Positions 1 through 8,802 of a DNA stretch of 64,000 bases are shown piece after piece. The stretch spans positions 834,501-898,500 of the forward strand of contig NZ_OY787459.1 in NCBI RefSeq assembly GCF_963678865.1. The letters run 5' to 3'. Every line of letters begins with the position of its first letter. The first letter of the stretch is position 1. Below the pieces are notes generated by a model that worked only from the letters and a program-made list of their open reading frames with translations, was not told the origin of the DNA and made no database searches. This DNA comes from Maridesulfovibrio sp. Lineage in GTDB: Bacteria; Desulfobacterota; Desulfovibrionia; Desulfovibrionales; Desulfovibrionaceae. The translations under genes and the position numbers were made by a program.

Positions 1-257
1 GCAACACCGTTATAGGTTTCCAGCAGTCTCTCAAATTTCAGAAACGGTTTATCATAGAAAGCCACAACATCAATATCGGCCAAGGTAAGCCCCGCTTCCT
101 TAAGCACATACTTCATAGCCTTTTCCGGAAACGAATCATCATGCTTTTTGCGTGTAAAACGCTCTTCCTGAGCGGCGGCAACAACTTTGCCATCCACAAG
201 AAGAACGGCAGCGGAATCATGATAGAAGGCGGATATCCCGATAATTGCTTTTTTCAT
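1..257 (-). CDS. Carbamoyltransferase (CmcH/NodU family), N-terminal part, cut by window edge
   Basis: The first ~85 residues are visible. They begin MKKAIIGISAFYHDSAAVLL and continue with an EERFTRKKHD stretch. This is the N-terminal half-site of the CmcH/NodU/HypF-like carbamoyltransferase fold, an ASKHA-type nucleotide-binding domain in which His and Asp near HDSA help bind metal and nucleotide. Family members transfer carbamoyl from carbamoyl phosphate to hydroxyls of sugars or secondary metabolites. The gene starts 6 nt after the small DUF5989 gene and lies downstream of the SxtJ-like gene, the typical order for these three. The C-terminus lies outside the window, so the substrate cannot be judged. 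Confidence 0.9.
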   Translation of the reverse strand, partial: MKKAIIGISAFYHDSAAVLLVDGKVVAAAQEERFTRKKHDDSFPEKAMKYVLKEAGLTLADIDVVAFYDKPFLKFERLLETYNGV

Positions 258-263
258 AACTGA

Positions 264-413
264 CTAGAAAACAGTGTAAATAAACGGGGCAATAGCTGAT
301 CCACTGGTAAAGACAACCAGAAAACCAAACAGCAGCAAAACAATAACGATCGGCAACAACCAAAACTTTTTACGCTCTTTAAAAAAACCGAGCATATCTG
401 ACAAAAAATTCAT
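264..413 (-). CDS. DUF5989 small membrane protein (49 aa)
   Basis: A short reading frame starts ATG at 413 and ends TAG at 264-266. The product starts MNFLSDMLGFFKERKKFWLL and has one strongly hydrophobic segment (about residues 17-37) after a basic KERKK patch, so it should be a single-pass membrane peptide with its N-terminus inside. This pattern matches the DUF5989 family, often found between SxtJ-like proteins and carbamoyltransferases, as here (11 nt after the SxtJ-like gene, 6 nt before the carbamoyltransferase). Its biochemical role is unknown. The match is from recall of the family pattern, not a search. Confidence 0.85.
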   Translation of the reverse strand: MNFLSDMLGFFKERKKFWLLPIVIVLLLFGFLVVFTSGSAIAPFIYTVF

Positions 414-424
414 CTAATAAATCC

Positions 425-811
425 TTAAAATGGGTATTCTATATCTTTAGGCTGGTATTTATGGTCACGTTGAATAAAAACGGAACCAGCATCTTTTTTC
501 CATTTACGGGCAGCCATGGGATCGTGTCCGAAAAGCTTCAAAACCAGAGCCAGGGGAGTAAGAATCAAGTAGTACAAGACACTGAGAATTACTTTAGACA
601 TGACCGCACCTAACAGAGCGGAAAATCCCAGCCAGATCTTAGCTGGTAAAACATAAACTTTAGGCACAGTCATATCCAAAAGCAACAACCCCATTGCTGC
701 GAACAGATAGACATCCTGCCTGAGAATCAAGTACGCGATAAGAGAAATCAGGACAAAGGCCATTCCTGTATCTGCGCACTCTTTGGTGGACAATTGTTTA
801 TTCAGAATCAT
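425..811 (-). CDS. SxtJ-like membrane protein
   Basis: A 128-residue protein with about three or four hydrophobic segments: roughly residues 16-31, 34-50, and a long one at 60-95 that is probably two helices. A basic, charged tail follows, with RKWKKDAG and a DHKYQPKDIEYPF end. Length, topology and neighbours fit the SxtJ family, membrane proteins first named in the saxitoxin cluster and common next to carbamoyltransferases. It is the first gene of the SxtJ-DUF5989-carbamoyltransferase operon, each gene following within 12 nt. A role in anchoring or assisting the carbamoyltransferase at the membrane is inference. Confidence 0.8.
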   Translation of the reverse strand: MILNKQLSTKECADTGMAFVLISLIAYLILRQDVYLFAAMGLLLLDMTVPKVYVLPAKIWLGFSALLGAVMSKVILSVLYYLILTPLALVLKLFGHDPMAARKWKKDAGSVFIQRDHKYQPKDIEYPF

Positions 812-1208
812 TTAACAACCTGCTTTTATATCAAAAACAACAAAGCGTTAAACATTTAAATCATATGATCTGCAAAAACAACTCTTTTTTGCCCTCAACA
901 TTTAAACGCCCCCCCCGCTGGGTTTAGTTTTTATCTAACGCAAACGGATTACGCTTTCTCCGTAAATCAGGATCACGTGCGAAGAGGGAATATGGGGCCA
1001 AGAATCGATAAGGCTTGAGCAAAACAGAAAAGACGAGGATATTCGGATTAGTTCAAAGCCAAGGCACATCCAGAATAAATCCGGGGAGTAAAAGCGCTGG
1101 CCTAGTCGGCTGCGAAGTACAAAAGTACATCCCAACCAGATACATACGCGGAAAAGGCTGTAACGTAAAAATGCCGCAGATATTTTCCAGTGAGGGGAAG
1201 GTCAGGAA
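812..1208. other. Intergenic region, no supported gene
   Basis: Nearly 400 bases without a convincing gene. Overlapping short frames exist on both strands but lack ribosome sites and family features. It contains a run of eight C at about 909-916 and, from about 1050 to 1208, a compact stretch with a GTAC-AAAA-GTAC inverted repeat around 1120-1135. That stretch has the look of an intergenic repeat or a folded 3' region, but I cannot assign it. Confidence 0.3.
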
Positions 1209-2195
1209 CTAATACAGATTAACCGCGCTTTTATCATAGGAGATCGGTCGGCTGTAAGTCTCCATAATATCCAGCGCACTTCTCAATTGCTGCGCAGTGG
1301 CAAGATCGTTGCGTTGCGTGGCTGCCTCCAGTCCCGACTGAGCTTTCTCTATAAAATCCACAGGCGTCTCATCATGTTCCAGCCCGACAGATTGCCCTGT
1401 TTTAACCGACACTTTAAGCGTCATAGCCATAAACGGAGAACTTTCATCCAGTGACATTCTTCCGGCGCGTATCTCGTCGTTCATCCAGTTGAACAGTCCT
1501 TGCCGGGTTGTATTAGTAAAATCTATAGCTGCAGAATTTTCTGCATATGGTTCAGTCTTCTCAGATTGAATAGTTCCTGCATTTGCCGTTTGTTCCTGGA
1601 CTACTTTTCCTTCAGTCTGTCTAGACGGTGGCACTGAAGACCCTATAGTCATAATAAATGAGTTGGCAAAATCTTTACCGAAAAGCTGGTCACCGTATTG
1701 GGCAACTGCCGCATATGGATTTTTTTCATATTGATTTGCAAATTCAACATACTCGTGTCCTGCCGTCACCAGGCTGGACATACCGGAAACCTTTCTGAAC
1801 TCATTTTCAATATCCGGATTGTCACTAAACAACTTTTCTATCTGATCTAATTGCGGATGGTCTCCTTCAACCCGCACATGTCCATTTTCATCAGAGGTCA
1901 ATTGCACTTCCGGGGGAACATCTATGCCGTTTTTAAGAAACATGGATTTGATATCGTCATCCAACTTCTGCTGTTGTTGCTGCGCCCCTTTTTCCAACTC
2001 ATTCAGGGAGATTTTTTTACCGGGTGTAAAATCAATGCCCAATCCTGAAAAAAAACTGGACATAAGTTTTCCTGCACCGGAGAGAGTCACTGTATCCTGT
2101 GCTCTCGTTTGCTGTTGTTGTTTGGCAGTATAAGTATTGTTCGGCGTCTGGTCGATTTGATGATTACCGTAGCCTGCACCAATGGAATTTATCAT
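1209..2195 (-). CDS. Hypothetical glutamine-rich protein with DTVTLS motif
   Basis: Start taken as ATG at 2195 (MINSIGAGYGN) because AGGAGG lies 5 nt upstream; a further upstream start has no ribosome site. The 328-residue product has a flexible N-terminus with KQQQQ, then DTVTLSGAGK (about residue 34), a QQQQQK linker near residue 75, and a mixed, mostly soluble remainder. There is no signal peptide or membrane segment. The DTVT[LI]S motif behind a low-complexity head recurs in the protein at 40250. Such heads resemble export-competent N-termini of flagellar substrates such as FlgM, but that is inference. No enzymatic motif is visible. Function unknown. Confidence 0.8.
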   Translation of the reverse strand: MINSIGAGYGNHQIDQTPNNTYTAKQQQQTRAQDTVTLSGAGKLMSSFFSGLGIDFTPGKKISLNELEKGAQQQQQKLDDDIKSMFLKNGIDVPPEVQLTSDENGHVRVEGDHPQLDQIEKLFSDNPDIENEFRKVSGMSSLVTAGHEYVEFANQYEKNPYAAVAQYGDQLFGKDFANSFIMTIGSSVPPSRQTEGKVVQEQTANAGTIQSEKTEPYAENSAAIDFTNTTRQGLFNWMNDEIRAGRMSLDESSPFMAMTLKVSVKTGQSVGLEHDETPVDFIEKAQSGLEAATQRNDLATAQQLRSALDIMETYSRPISYDKSAVNLY

Positions 2196-2399
2196 ACAAT
2201 CCTCCTGAGAGAACTTTTTTCCTATCAAAAACAACAAGCAATTTGTATTCCGCCCAAAAAACCAAACCTATTAATACAGTCTAATAACATTTGAGCGTGC
2301 GAACTGTCTGGGTTTATCATTTCAGCACCCTTTCGAAGGAATAATTCCTTATTCTAAGGCGAAGACTTGGACAGCAAAATATAAACGGAAATTTATAAA

Positions 2400-3026
2400 T
2401 TATTTTTGCCTATCTGCCCATCCGATAAGTGCGGCAATCCCTCCCAGATGGTAGGCCGTGCCGGCAGCAAAGGCCTTTAGAATCAACTCTTCGTCTTTAA
2501 AGTGTTCCAGAGAGGAGACAATTCCTCTGACTGAATCAGCAAGGGCTTTCTCCAGCATAAAGCGTAGCAGTGGACTTATTTCTACTTGCGGAGACTGCTC
2601 ACAAATTAGCTCTATGGCCTGAGTCGTCATATCCTGCACATATTTTCTTCCAAAATCTTCATATTCGGTACCCGCTGACCGTGCCAGCAGGATAATCACC
2701 TTCAGTTTATTCTCGATCAAAAAATGCAGGAATTCCCCAGCCTCATCCTCCATGTATGAAGGAGTATGAGAATTGCTTTGCGATAGAGCAAATGCATTGA
2801 TTCTGTTGCGTGTTAAACGTGAAAATTCTTCAACAAACTCAGGTGTTATAACAGCCTTATAAAGAGTCATTTTGTTCGGATAGTATGTATAAACATTACC
2901 TGTAGCGATATTTGCTTCTTGTGCGATTGCTTTAATCGTGGCCTTACGGAAACCTGATTGCGCAAAAAGGGCCTCAGCAGCAATTTCAATTCGTACCCTT
3001 ACGTTTTCTTTACGAATCTGGACCAT
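2400..3026 (-). CDS. TetR-family transcriptional regulator
   Basis: A 208-residue protein starting MVQIRKENVRV, chosen because AAGGAGG sits just upstream (3034-3040). Residues about 10-55 form a TetR helix-turn-helix: AAEALFAQSGF, KATIKAIAQEANIATGNVYTYY, PNKMTLYKAV. The rest is the variable helical ligand and dimer domain. It is divergent from the acyltransferase at 3160 and shares a 133-bp intergenic region with it, so autoregulation and control of that gene are likely. The ligand is unknown. The ATG at 3089 would add 21 residues without a ribosome site. Confidence 0.92.
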   Translation of the reverse strand: MVQIRKENVRVRIEIAAEALFAQSGFRKATIKAIAQEANIATGNVYTYYPNKMTLYKAVITPEFVEEFSRLTRNRINAFALSQSNSHTPSYMEDEAGEFLHFLIENKLKVIILLARSAGTEYEDFGRKYVQDMTTQAIELICEQSPQVEISPLLRFMLEKALADSVRGIVSSLEHFKDEELILKAFAAGTAYHLGGIAALIGWADRQK

Positions 3027-3159
3027 ATACGAACCTCCTTGACGCCCAAAAAAGAACGATGTATTCATTTTTAAAAATGAACACATCATTCTTTTTTTAT
3101 AATGTCAACTTTAGCTTAAGCACCAAAACAATTTTATGTCATCTATCTAAGGAGTTAAC

Positions 3160-4455
3160 ATGACCCAAAAATGTATACCCATTCCTCTGCAGGATACGGA
3201 AATTACGCACAACATGTACGATTCTCCTGTCACCATCGCTTCTATCTTCAAAGGAAAGCCGCCAGTCAATTTTCTCAAGGAACGTGCCCAACAAATATTG
3301 GCCGCAAACCCATGGCTTGCGGCCAGATTGGAAGATGACGAAAAGGACGGTAAACCATGTCTAATCCATGCGGAAGCTCCGCCTCTATACCCTTTTTATG
3401 ATCATGTAGATATCGCTGATATTTGCACAACCGGGACTACGGTGGATTCGATATTGGCTGAAACGTACTCAATGCCACTCTCTCAATCCTTAGCTCAAAT
3501 TTTTACGAAACATGGTTTTAACAACCTAAATACCGATGAACCGCTATACAAAATACGACTCTGCACAGGAAGTGACGACCGGTTCATGCTTGTGGTCTCA
3601 ATGAGCCACATTCTTGGAGATGGTTTTACCATATACAGTATTTACCGGATGCTTGACCGTTCAGAACCTGTCGTTTCACTGAATCCGCAAAGGATAAAAG
3701 ATTTTCAGGCTGTTCTGGATATGACGGGAGGACTTCCGGGAAGCATGTGGATCCCAAGAAATGGGACTCACCCTTCATCCAATAACAAACTGGACTGGTT
3801 GCTAAAATCAAAGGCCATGTGGTGCACTAAAGAATCACGAGAAGCTATAGGCATGCAAAACGGAGAAGAGGAAGATATCCCGGGAAAAGAACATCCAACA
3901 AGCGGAGGACTTTTCCGTGTTAATATGGATTGGATCGAAAACCAAAAACGTGATTTCAAAGGAAACGATATAACTCCCTGGATTTCGACCAATGATATAA
4001 TGGCATCATGGTTTCTGACCAGAAGCAAAGCAAGCATGGGAGCCATAGCAATTAATTCCCGTAATAGATCTCCTAAAATAGGAATGTACCATGCCGGTAA
4101 TTACCAGCTTGGTTTCCTGCTCTACCCAGATGAGTATGAATGCCCGTCAGCAATACGTGAATCCGTCTCAGCATTTTCAGCTTTCACCAAACCGGACAGT
4201 AATGCAGGACCCGGAAACAGCTTGGCACTCATCAGCAATTGGACTCAAAGCTATATTGACCTTGATTTCGGGCCGGAGTGCCACCAGCTCATTCACCTGC
4301 CTCTTGCACCTGTAGAGCTTGCCCCTCCAACCTCAATGGACTCAATCATGATTCTATTTTGTTGTGGAAATGGAGGACTCGGTGCGGCAATAAGATCGAC
4401 CAATCTCTCAAATTATCTAGACGATACAGCACTGCACGGTCCGCTACTGGGATGA
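3160..4455 (+). CDS. HxxxD acyltransferase (condensation/BAHD superfamily)
   Basis: A 431-residue soluble protein. It carries MSHILGDGFT, placing H150 and D154-G155 in the HxxxDG active-site motif shared by chloramphenicol acetyltransferase, NRPS condensation domains and plant BAHD enzymes. A second motif, DLDFG at residues 367-371, sits where BAHD enzymes have DFGWG. Both halves of the two-domain fold thus seem present, and length matches BAHD proteins (about 430-450). The likely reaction is transfer of an acyl group from a CoA or carrier thioester to an alcohol or amine; substrates are unknown. A GGAG ribosome site precedes the ATG. It is divergent from the TetR gene, its probable regulator. 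Confidence 0.72.
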   Translation: MTQKCIPIPLQDTEITHNMYDSPVTIASIFKGKPPVNFLKERAQQILAANPWLAARLEDDEKDGKPCLIHAEAPPLYPFYDHVDIADICTTGTTVDSILAETYSMPLSQSLAQIFTKHGFNNLNTDEPLYKIRLCTGSDDRFMLVVSMSHILGDGFTIYSIYRMLDRSEPVVSLNPQRIKDFQAVLDMTGGLPGSMWIPRNGTHPSSNNKLDWLLKSKAMWCTKESREAIGMQNGEEEDIPGKEHPTSGGLFRVNMDWIENQKRDFKGNDITPWISTNDIMASWFLTRSKASMGAIAINSRNRSPKIGMYHAGNYQLGFLLYPDEYECPSAIRESVSAFSAFTKPDSNAGPGNSLALISNWTQSYIDLDFGPECHQLIHLPLAPVELAPPTSMDSIMILFCCGNGGLGAAIRSTNLSNYLDDTALHGPLLG

Positions 4456-4713
4456 CAGTATTTTACATTTTCACCCGATCATAAAAGTCAGAGACTTTGC
4501 TTTTTGGAAAAGCCCACAGAAATGAACAAGGGAAACAAGCCTGATTGTGAAATAAATCCCAATGATTTTCAAATCTGCTACAAAAAAAGAGTCTCACCAA
4601 GATATATTTTGTGAACAATTTTAAGAGGAGCTGAAAGTCCAAAAAAATATTGTCCACACTTTTGGCACATGGTAATGTCAAAAGAGTGTTAATTTATTTG
4701 CTTGGGAGAGAAA

Positions 4714-7131
4714 ATGAAATTAAATACAAAACTAATTTTGCCACAACTTTTTGTCGTTGTTTTGCTGGGATGCTTAAGTTTCTACATAATAGATAATTCT
4801 TTTACTCAACTAAAAGAAATGTATGTTAAATCGAAAGTAAGCAATGCATTTACAACAGTAAAGAACAGCATCGCAGACTCAGCAAAAGCGGCGCAACACC
4901 TTGCTGCATTATTTTCACAACGTCCTGATGTGATTGAAGCTTTTAAAATAGCTCATTCCGGCGATATTGATGACGAGCGCTCACCAGAAGCGCAAAGAGC
5001 ACGCGAACATATCAGAAATGAACTCAAAGCAGAACTCAAAGGATATAAAGAATTAGGAGATGGCAAGTTACGACTCCATTTCCATTTGCCTAATGGGAGA
5101 AGTCTTGTCCGGTTATGGCGTGAAAAACAGGCAAAAAGGAACGGAAAATGGTTAGACATATCTGATGATATATCTAGTTTCCGCCAAACAGTTCTGGACG
5201 TTAATCAAAACGGTAAAGCCGTCGGCGGCATTGAACTGGGACGAGGCGGTTTCGCTATTAGAGGGCTTGTTCCTGTCAAAGACGCATCTGGTGAAACGAT
5301 TGGCTCTGTGGAAATTCTTAAAAGCTTTAACCCGATCCTACACGACGTTGAAAATGCTGGAATATCCACGATGCTTTTCATGAACAAAGATTTACTGAGC
5401 ACCTCGACTTCTTTGCAAGATGAATCCAAATACCCAATCATTAAAGACTACGTGCTGGTCAGTGCCACCGACAAATCTAAATATACCGATCTGCTTGAAA
5501 AAAAGCTGCTGGATGAAGGCAAAACCAAACAGATTATTAAAACTATGGACAATATAGCGATAGCCACATTGCCCATAACTGATTATCGCGGAAAACAGGT
5601 CGGCGTTCTCATTGGCGTCTTAAACATCGAAAAACTGGCTGTACTTTCCAGTAACGCGAACACATGGCTTTTGCTTTGCCTTGCTGCAATATTAATTATC
5701 CCGTTAATTTTCATATACTTTAGTTTAAATATTCAAGTTCTAAAACCGGTTCAAGCCATATCTGATAAAATAAAAGACATTAACGAAGATCGGGCTGATC
5801 TTGATAGCATAATGCAAATCAGATTCAATGACGAGATCGGGAATCTATGCAACATGTTCAATAACATGCTCGGGAAATTGTCGGAAATGGTTAACAACAT
5901 GCAAGTGTATGTCGATGTTGTAAATGCCGTTCCAGATCCCATTTTTGTAGTGGATAAGAAATTTAATCTTTTGCTGACAAACAAAGCAACAGAAAATTTT
6001 TCCGGTTTAGGTATCGACGAAATAAAACAAAGCAAATGTTCAAACATTTTCAAAACCAAAATATGCTCAACAGAAAAATGTCCTATATCAATGAGCATGA
6101 AAACAGGAATTGAAAATAAAGCGGAAATACTCTCACTCACGGACAGACATGGCAATGATATACACATACAGCCTGTTGCAACCCCGCTCCACAACTCAAA
6201 CGGCGAAACCTTCGGTTACCTTGAAGTAGCCAGAAATGTGAGCGACCTTGTGGAAAAAGAGAATGCAATCAATATCCAGCTCGAAAAAATAAACAAGGTC
6301 AACACTTCTACAAAAGAAGCATCATCAAGGGTCTTCAGCAGCTGCAACGATTTAGGCGAAGAAATGAAAGCAGTAGATAAATCCGTTGTCGACCAACAAA
6401 GACTATTATCCGAAACAGTTGCAGCTATGGGTCAGATGAATGCAAGTGTACTTGATGTTGCAGAAAATGCCGGACGGGCTTCAGAAAAATCACAAGAAAC
6501 CCGTGACCGGGCTAAAAATGGTGCTGAAACAGTTCTAAACGCTACCGCAGCTATCACAGAAGTAAAACACCACACAGAACTCATGAGCGAGATAATGCTC
6601 AAAATGGAAGATCGTGCTGAAAGCATCGGTACTGTTCTTAACGTGATCAACGACATTGCCGACCAAACCAACCTTCTTGCTCTAAATGCGGCAATCGAAG
6701 CAGCCAGAGCAGGAGATGCGGGGCGTGGGTTCGCTGTAGTCGCAGACGAGGTTCGAAAACTCGCAGAAAAAACAGTAGATGCCACTAAAGAAGTTGAAAC
6801 AGTTATCACCGAATTACGTAGTCAGACAAGTAAATCGAAAACTATAACTGATGAAACACAAGCTCTCGCTGTAAGAGCTGCAGAATATGCTGAAGAATCG
6901 GGAAATCAGTTGAAAGACATCGTAACGTTTGTCCAGGAATCTGCAACTGACATAACAAACATTGCCGCTGCTGTAGAAGAGCAATCAGCCGGTTCAGAGG
7001 AAATCAATCGTTCTATAGGCGAAGTAAACGAGCTCGCCAGCACGATCAGTGACAGGGTTCAGGTTTCAACCGAAGCTTTAAATAATCTTGTGCAGCTGTC
7101 AGAGGAACTTGAAAACATCTCTGGAAAATAG
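4714..7131 (+). CDS. Methyl-accepting chemotaxis protein with HAMP and cysteine-bearing PAS
   Basis: An 805-residue chemoreceptor. Start is the ATG at 4714 ([10 protein letters not shown]), preceded by GGGAG; a TTG 12 nt upstream is less likely. Order: transmembrane helix ~8-26, a large periplasmic double-Cache-like sensor ~30-310, transmembrane helix ~315-338, HAMP ~340-395, a PAS domain ~400-515, and the signalling coiled coil ~560-800. The hairpin tip carries the hallmark [20 protein letters not shown]. The PAS domain has three cysteines in a C-x8-C-x5-CP arrangement that recurs in the kinase at 17114, hinting at redox or metal sensing. No chemotaxis pentapeptide is obvious at the C-terminus. 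Confidence 0.95.
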   Translation: MKLNTKLILPQLFVVVLLGCLSFYIIDNSFTQLKEMYVKSKVSNAFTTVKNSIADSAKAAQHLAALFSQRPDVIEAFKIAHSGDIDDERSPEAQRAREHIRNELKAELKGYKELGDGKLRLHFHLPNGRSLVRLWREKQAKRNGKWLDISDDISSFRQTVLDVNQNGKAVGGIELGRGGFAIRGLVPVKDASGETIGSVEILKSFNPILHDVENAGISTMLFMNKDLLSTSTSLQDESKYPIIKDYVLVSATDKSKYTDLLEKKLLDEGKTKQIIKTMDNIAIATLPITDYRGKQVGVLIGVLNIEKLAVLSSNANTWLLLCLAAILIIPLIFIYFSLNIQVLKPVQAISDKIKDINEDRADLDSIMQIRFNDEIGNLCNMFNNMLGKLSEMVNNMQVYVDVVNAVPDPIFVVDKKFNLLLTNKATENFSGLGIDEIKQSKCSNIFKTKICSTEKCPISMSMKTGIENKAEILSLTDRHGNDIHIQPVATPLHNSNGETFGYLEVARNVSDLVEKENAINIQLEKINKVNTSTKEASSRVFSSCNDLGEEMKAVDKSVVDQQRLLSETVAAMGQMNASVLDVAENAGRASEKSQETRDRAKNGAETVLNATAAITEVKHHTELMSEIMLKMEDRAESIGTVLNVINDIADQTNLLALNAAIEAARAGDAGRGFAVVADEVRKLAEKTVDATKEVETVITELRSQTSKSKTITDETQALAVRAAEYAEESGNQLKDIVTFVQESATDITNIAAAVEEQSAGSEEINRSIGEVNELASTISDRVQVSTEALNNLVQLSEELENISGK

Positions 7132-7199
7132 AACTTCTTCTGTTTCAAGAGGAAATGTCAGATCAAGTCGGAACTAATACATTTGAAGCATTCTCGGTA

Positions 7200-7233
7200 C
7201 TTCATCGGCTTCGCTTAACCGAAGCCGATGAAG
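7200..7233. terminator. Hairpin between convergent genes
   Basis: A perfect 14-bp inverted repeat (CTTCATCGGCTTCG and its complement) with a CTTAAC loop lies between the convergent chemoreceptor (ends 7131) and nitroreductase (ends 7242). There is no clear U-tract on either side, so it may act as a bidirectional weak terminator or a 3'-end stabiliser. Confidence 0.6.
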
Positions 7234-7241
7234 AGCTTCGC

Positions 7242-7874
7242 CTAAGGCAGCAAAATATCACTAATTTCTTTACGGTTATGATCTTGATCCGGAGTTTCGG
7301 AGGGATATCCAACTGCAAGCAGTCCAACAATTCTCAACTCCGGATCAATGTTCGCCAATTCCTTAACTTCAGGTTCATTATACATTCCTACCCAACAAGT
7401 TCCCAGACCAAGTTCAACTGCTCTAAGCATCATAAAAGAGATTGAAATTCCGACATTCATAGCAGATGAACCAAATTTAGCATAAGCGTCTGCTGAGGAT
7501 TCTCTCTCGACGTATTCATCTATTCCGTCCATGGTATCACCAGTTATCAGATCATTTTCGCGATAGAAAAAAGCACTGGCCTGAGAATCCTTGACATAAC
7601 CAGATATATCCGCACAACAAACAATTATAGCCCCGGCTTCAGCCAACCAAGATTGAGTTCTGGATATATTCTTCTCCCCGAACCTTTTCAGTATTTCTTT
7701 ATCCTTCACAACCTTAAAACGCCAAGGTTGTGAATTAAGGCTTGAAGGGGCAAGTCGTGCCGCTTCAATTAAGGCTTCAATTTTTTCATTACTCACAGCC
7801 TCTGAAGTGAAGGAACGCACACTATGTCTTTGTAGAATTGCATCTTTAACACCCAGAATTGCATTCGTTTTCAT
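7242..7874 (-). CDS. Nitroreductase-family FMN oxidoreductase
   Basis: A 210-residue protein of usual nitroreductase length. Near the N-terminus RHSVRSF gives the FMN-phosphate arginines, SSLNSQPWRF the second flavin contact, and GLGTCWVG near residue 160 the C-terminal flavin and dimer motif. Members are homodimeric flavoproteins that use NAD(P)H to reduce nitro compounds, quinones or other acceptors; the physiological substrate is unknown. TAGGAG lies upstream of the ATG at 7874. It is monocistronic and convergent with the chemoreceptor. Confidence 0.93.
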   Translation of the reverse strand: MKTNAILGVKDAILQRHSVRSFTSEAVSNEKIEALIEAARLAPSSLNSQPWRFKVVKDKEILKRFGEKNISRTQSWLAEAGAIIVCCADISGYVKDSQASAFFYRENDLITGDTMDGIDEYVERESSADAYAKFGSSAMNVGISISFMMLRAVELGLGTCWVGMYNEPEVKELANIDPELRIVGLLAVGYPSETPDQDHNRKEISDILLP

Positions 7875-8250
7875 AATATTCTCCTAATTTTTAATTGAGC
7901 TTATTTCGATACATTGCGCAGCAAAAAATTTTATAATTTTTTCTTATTTTAGTTACAAACTCATGTGTAAAAACTCCAAATGAGAACCTGATTCATCGAA
8001 TTATATGAAAACATTTCAGGTAAGACAATAGGACAGGCGCAGCATGAAACTATCCACTGCTTACAAACTCGAAGATAGCCAAAGACTCAACATGGAAGTC
8101 GGTACTGACAAACACAAAATATGAATCACAACTAAGCATTCTTTTCTACATGCCGGTTGACCTAAAATTACAGAAGCCGTAAGATTAAAGGTAGAATCAT
8201 AAAAAGCACAAAATGTTACTGACAGTGATACTTTTTAAGGAGATCATTCA
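7875..8250. other. Intergenic region, nothing recognised
   Basis: About 375 A/T-rich bases between the divergent nitroreductase and small cysteine-protein genes. It must hold both promoters. I see no conserved operator, repeat or RNA. Confidence 0.3.
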
Positions 8251-8463
8251 ATGGATAAATCATGTGAAAATTGTATTTACTACCTTCCAAGCCAAATGGA
8301 CTACAAGGAAGACGGAATATGCAGGTTCTCGCCTCCAACAGTTTCTCCAACCTCAAATAAATCCATGGGAATTTGGCCAAGAGTAAAAAAGACAGATTGG
8401 TGCGGCAAATACTCTCCCAAAGAGAATCAGCCCCCTAATTTAAAAAGGATGGATATTTCCTGA
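8251..8463 (+). CDS. Small cysteine-rich protein, putative metal-binding
   Basis: A 70-residue protein with a good AAGGAG site before ATG 8251. It contains CENC (C5, C8), a GICRFSPPTV segment (C24) and a WP...DWCGKYSP segment (C51). Four spaced cysteines with conserved-looking P, W and G suggest a small zinc- or iron-sulfur-binding fold, of a type seen in short bacterial and phage proteins with the CxxC...CRxxPP...WPxV...DWCG pattern. No function is known. It stands alone between long intergenic regions. Confidence 0.75.
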   Translation: MDKSCENCIYYLPSQMDYKEDGICRFSPPTVSPTSNKSMGIWPRVKKTDWCGKYSPKENQPPNLKRMDIS

Positions 8464-8802
8464 GGTTTTGCTGCTGCAATATTTAATATGACCCTGTTAG
8501 AAGAGTGTGTACACAAACAATCTTCGCAGTTACTTCGATTTCATTACATGACCGAAGATAGCAAAAGATTATGTTCCCTCCACAAATTCGGGAATTGAAA
8601 TTATAAACGGCTCAAAGAAGATTCAAGAACCGCCCGGCTTTCATATATTTATTTGCAAACATCATTTGTGGCTGTTACAAATCAGTTCATATAACAGACC
8701 ACAGTTAAATGCAGTGTATTCTTTAACTATACGGTCAGAATATCTTTGCTTTTCCAACTCCTCAATCAAGACTTGGAATAATCCTGCAAAGGCAAGGTAG
8801 CC
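8464..8802. other. Intergenic region, nothing recognised
   Basis: About 340 bases upstream of the sensor kinase gene. It presumably holds the promoter of the two-component operon. No inverted repeat or sigma-54 element was evident. Confidence 0.3.

Noticed and set aside
935-1212. Overlapping 65-66-codon frames on both strands
   Set aside because: No ribosome site, no family features, and they overlap each other in an intergenic stretch.
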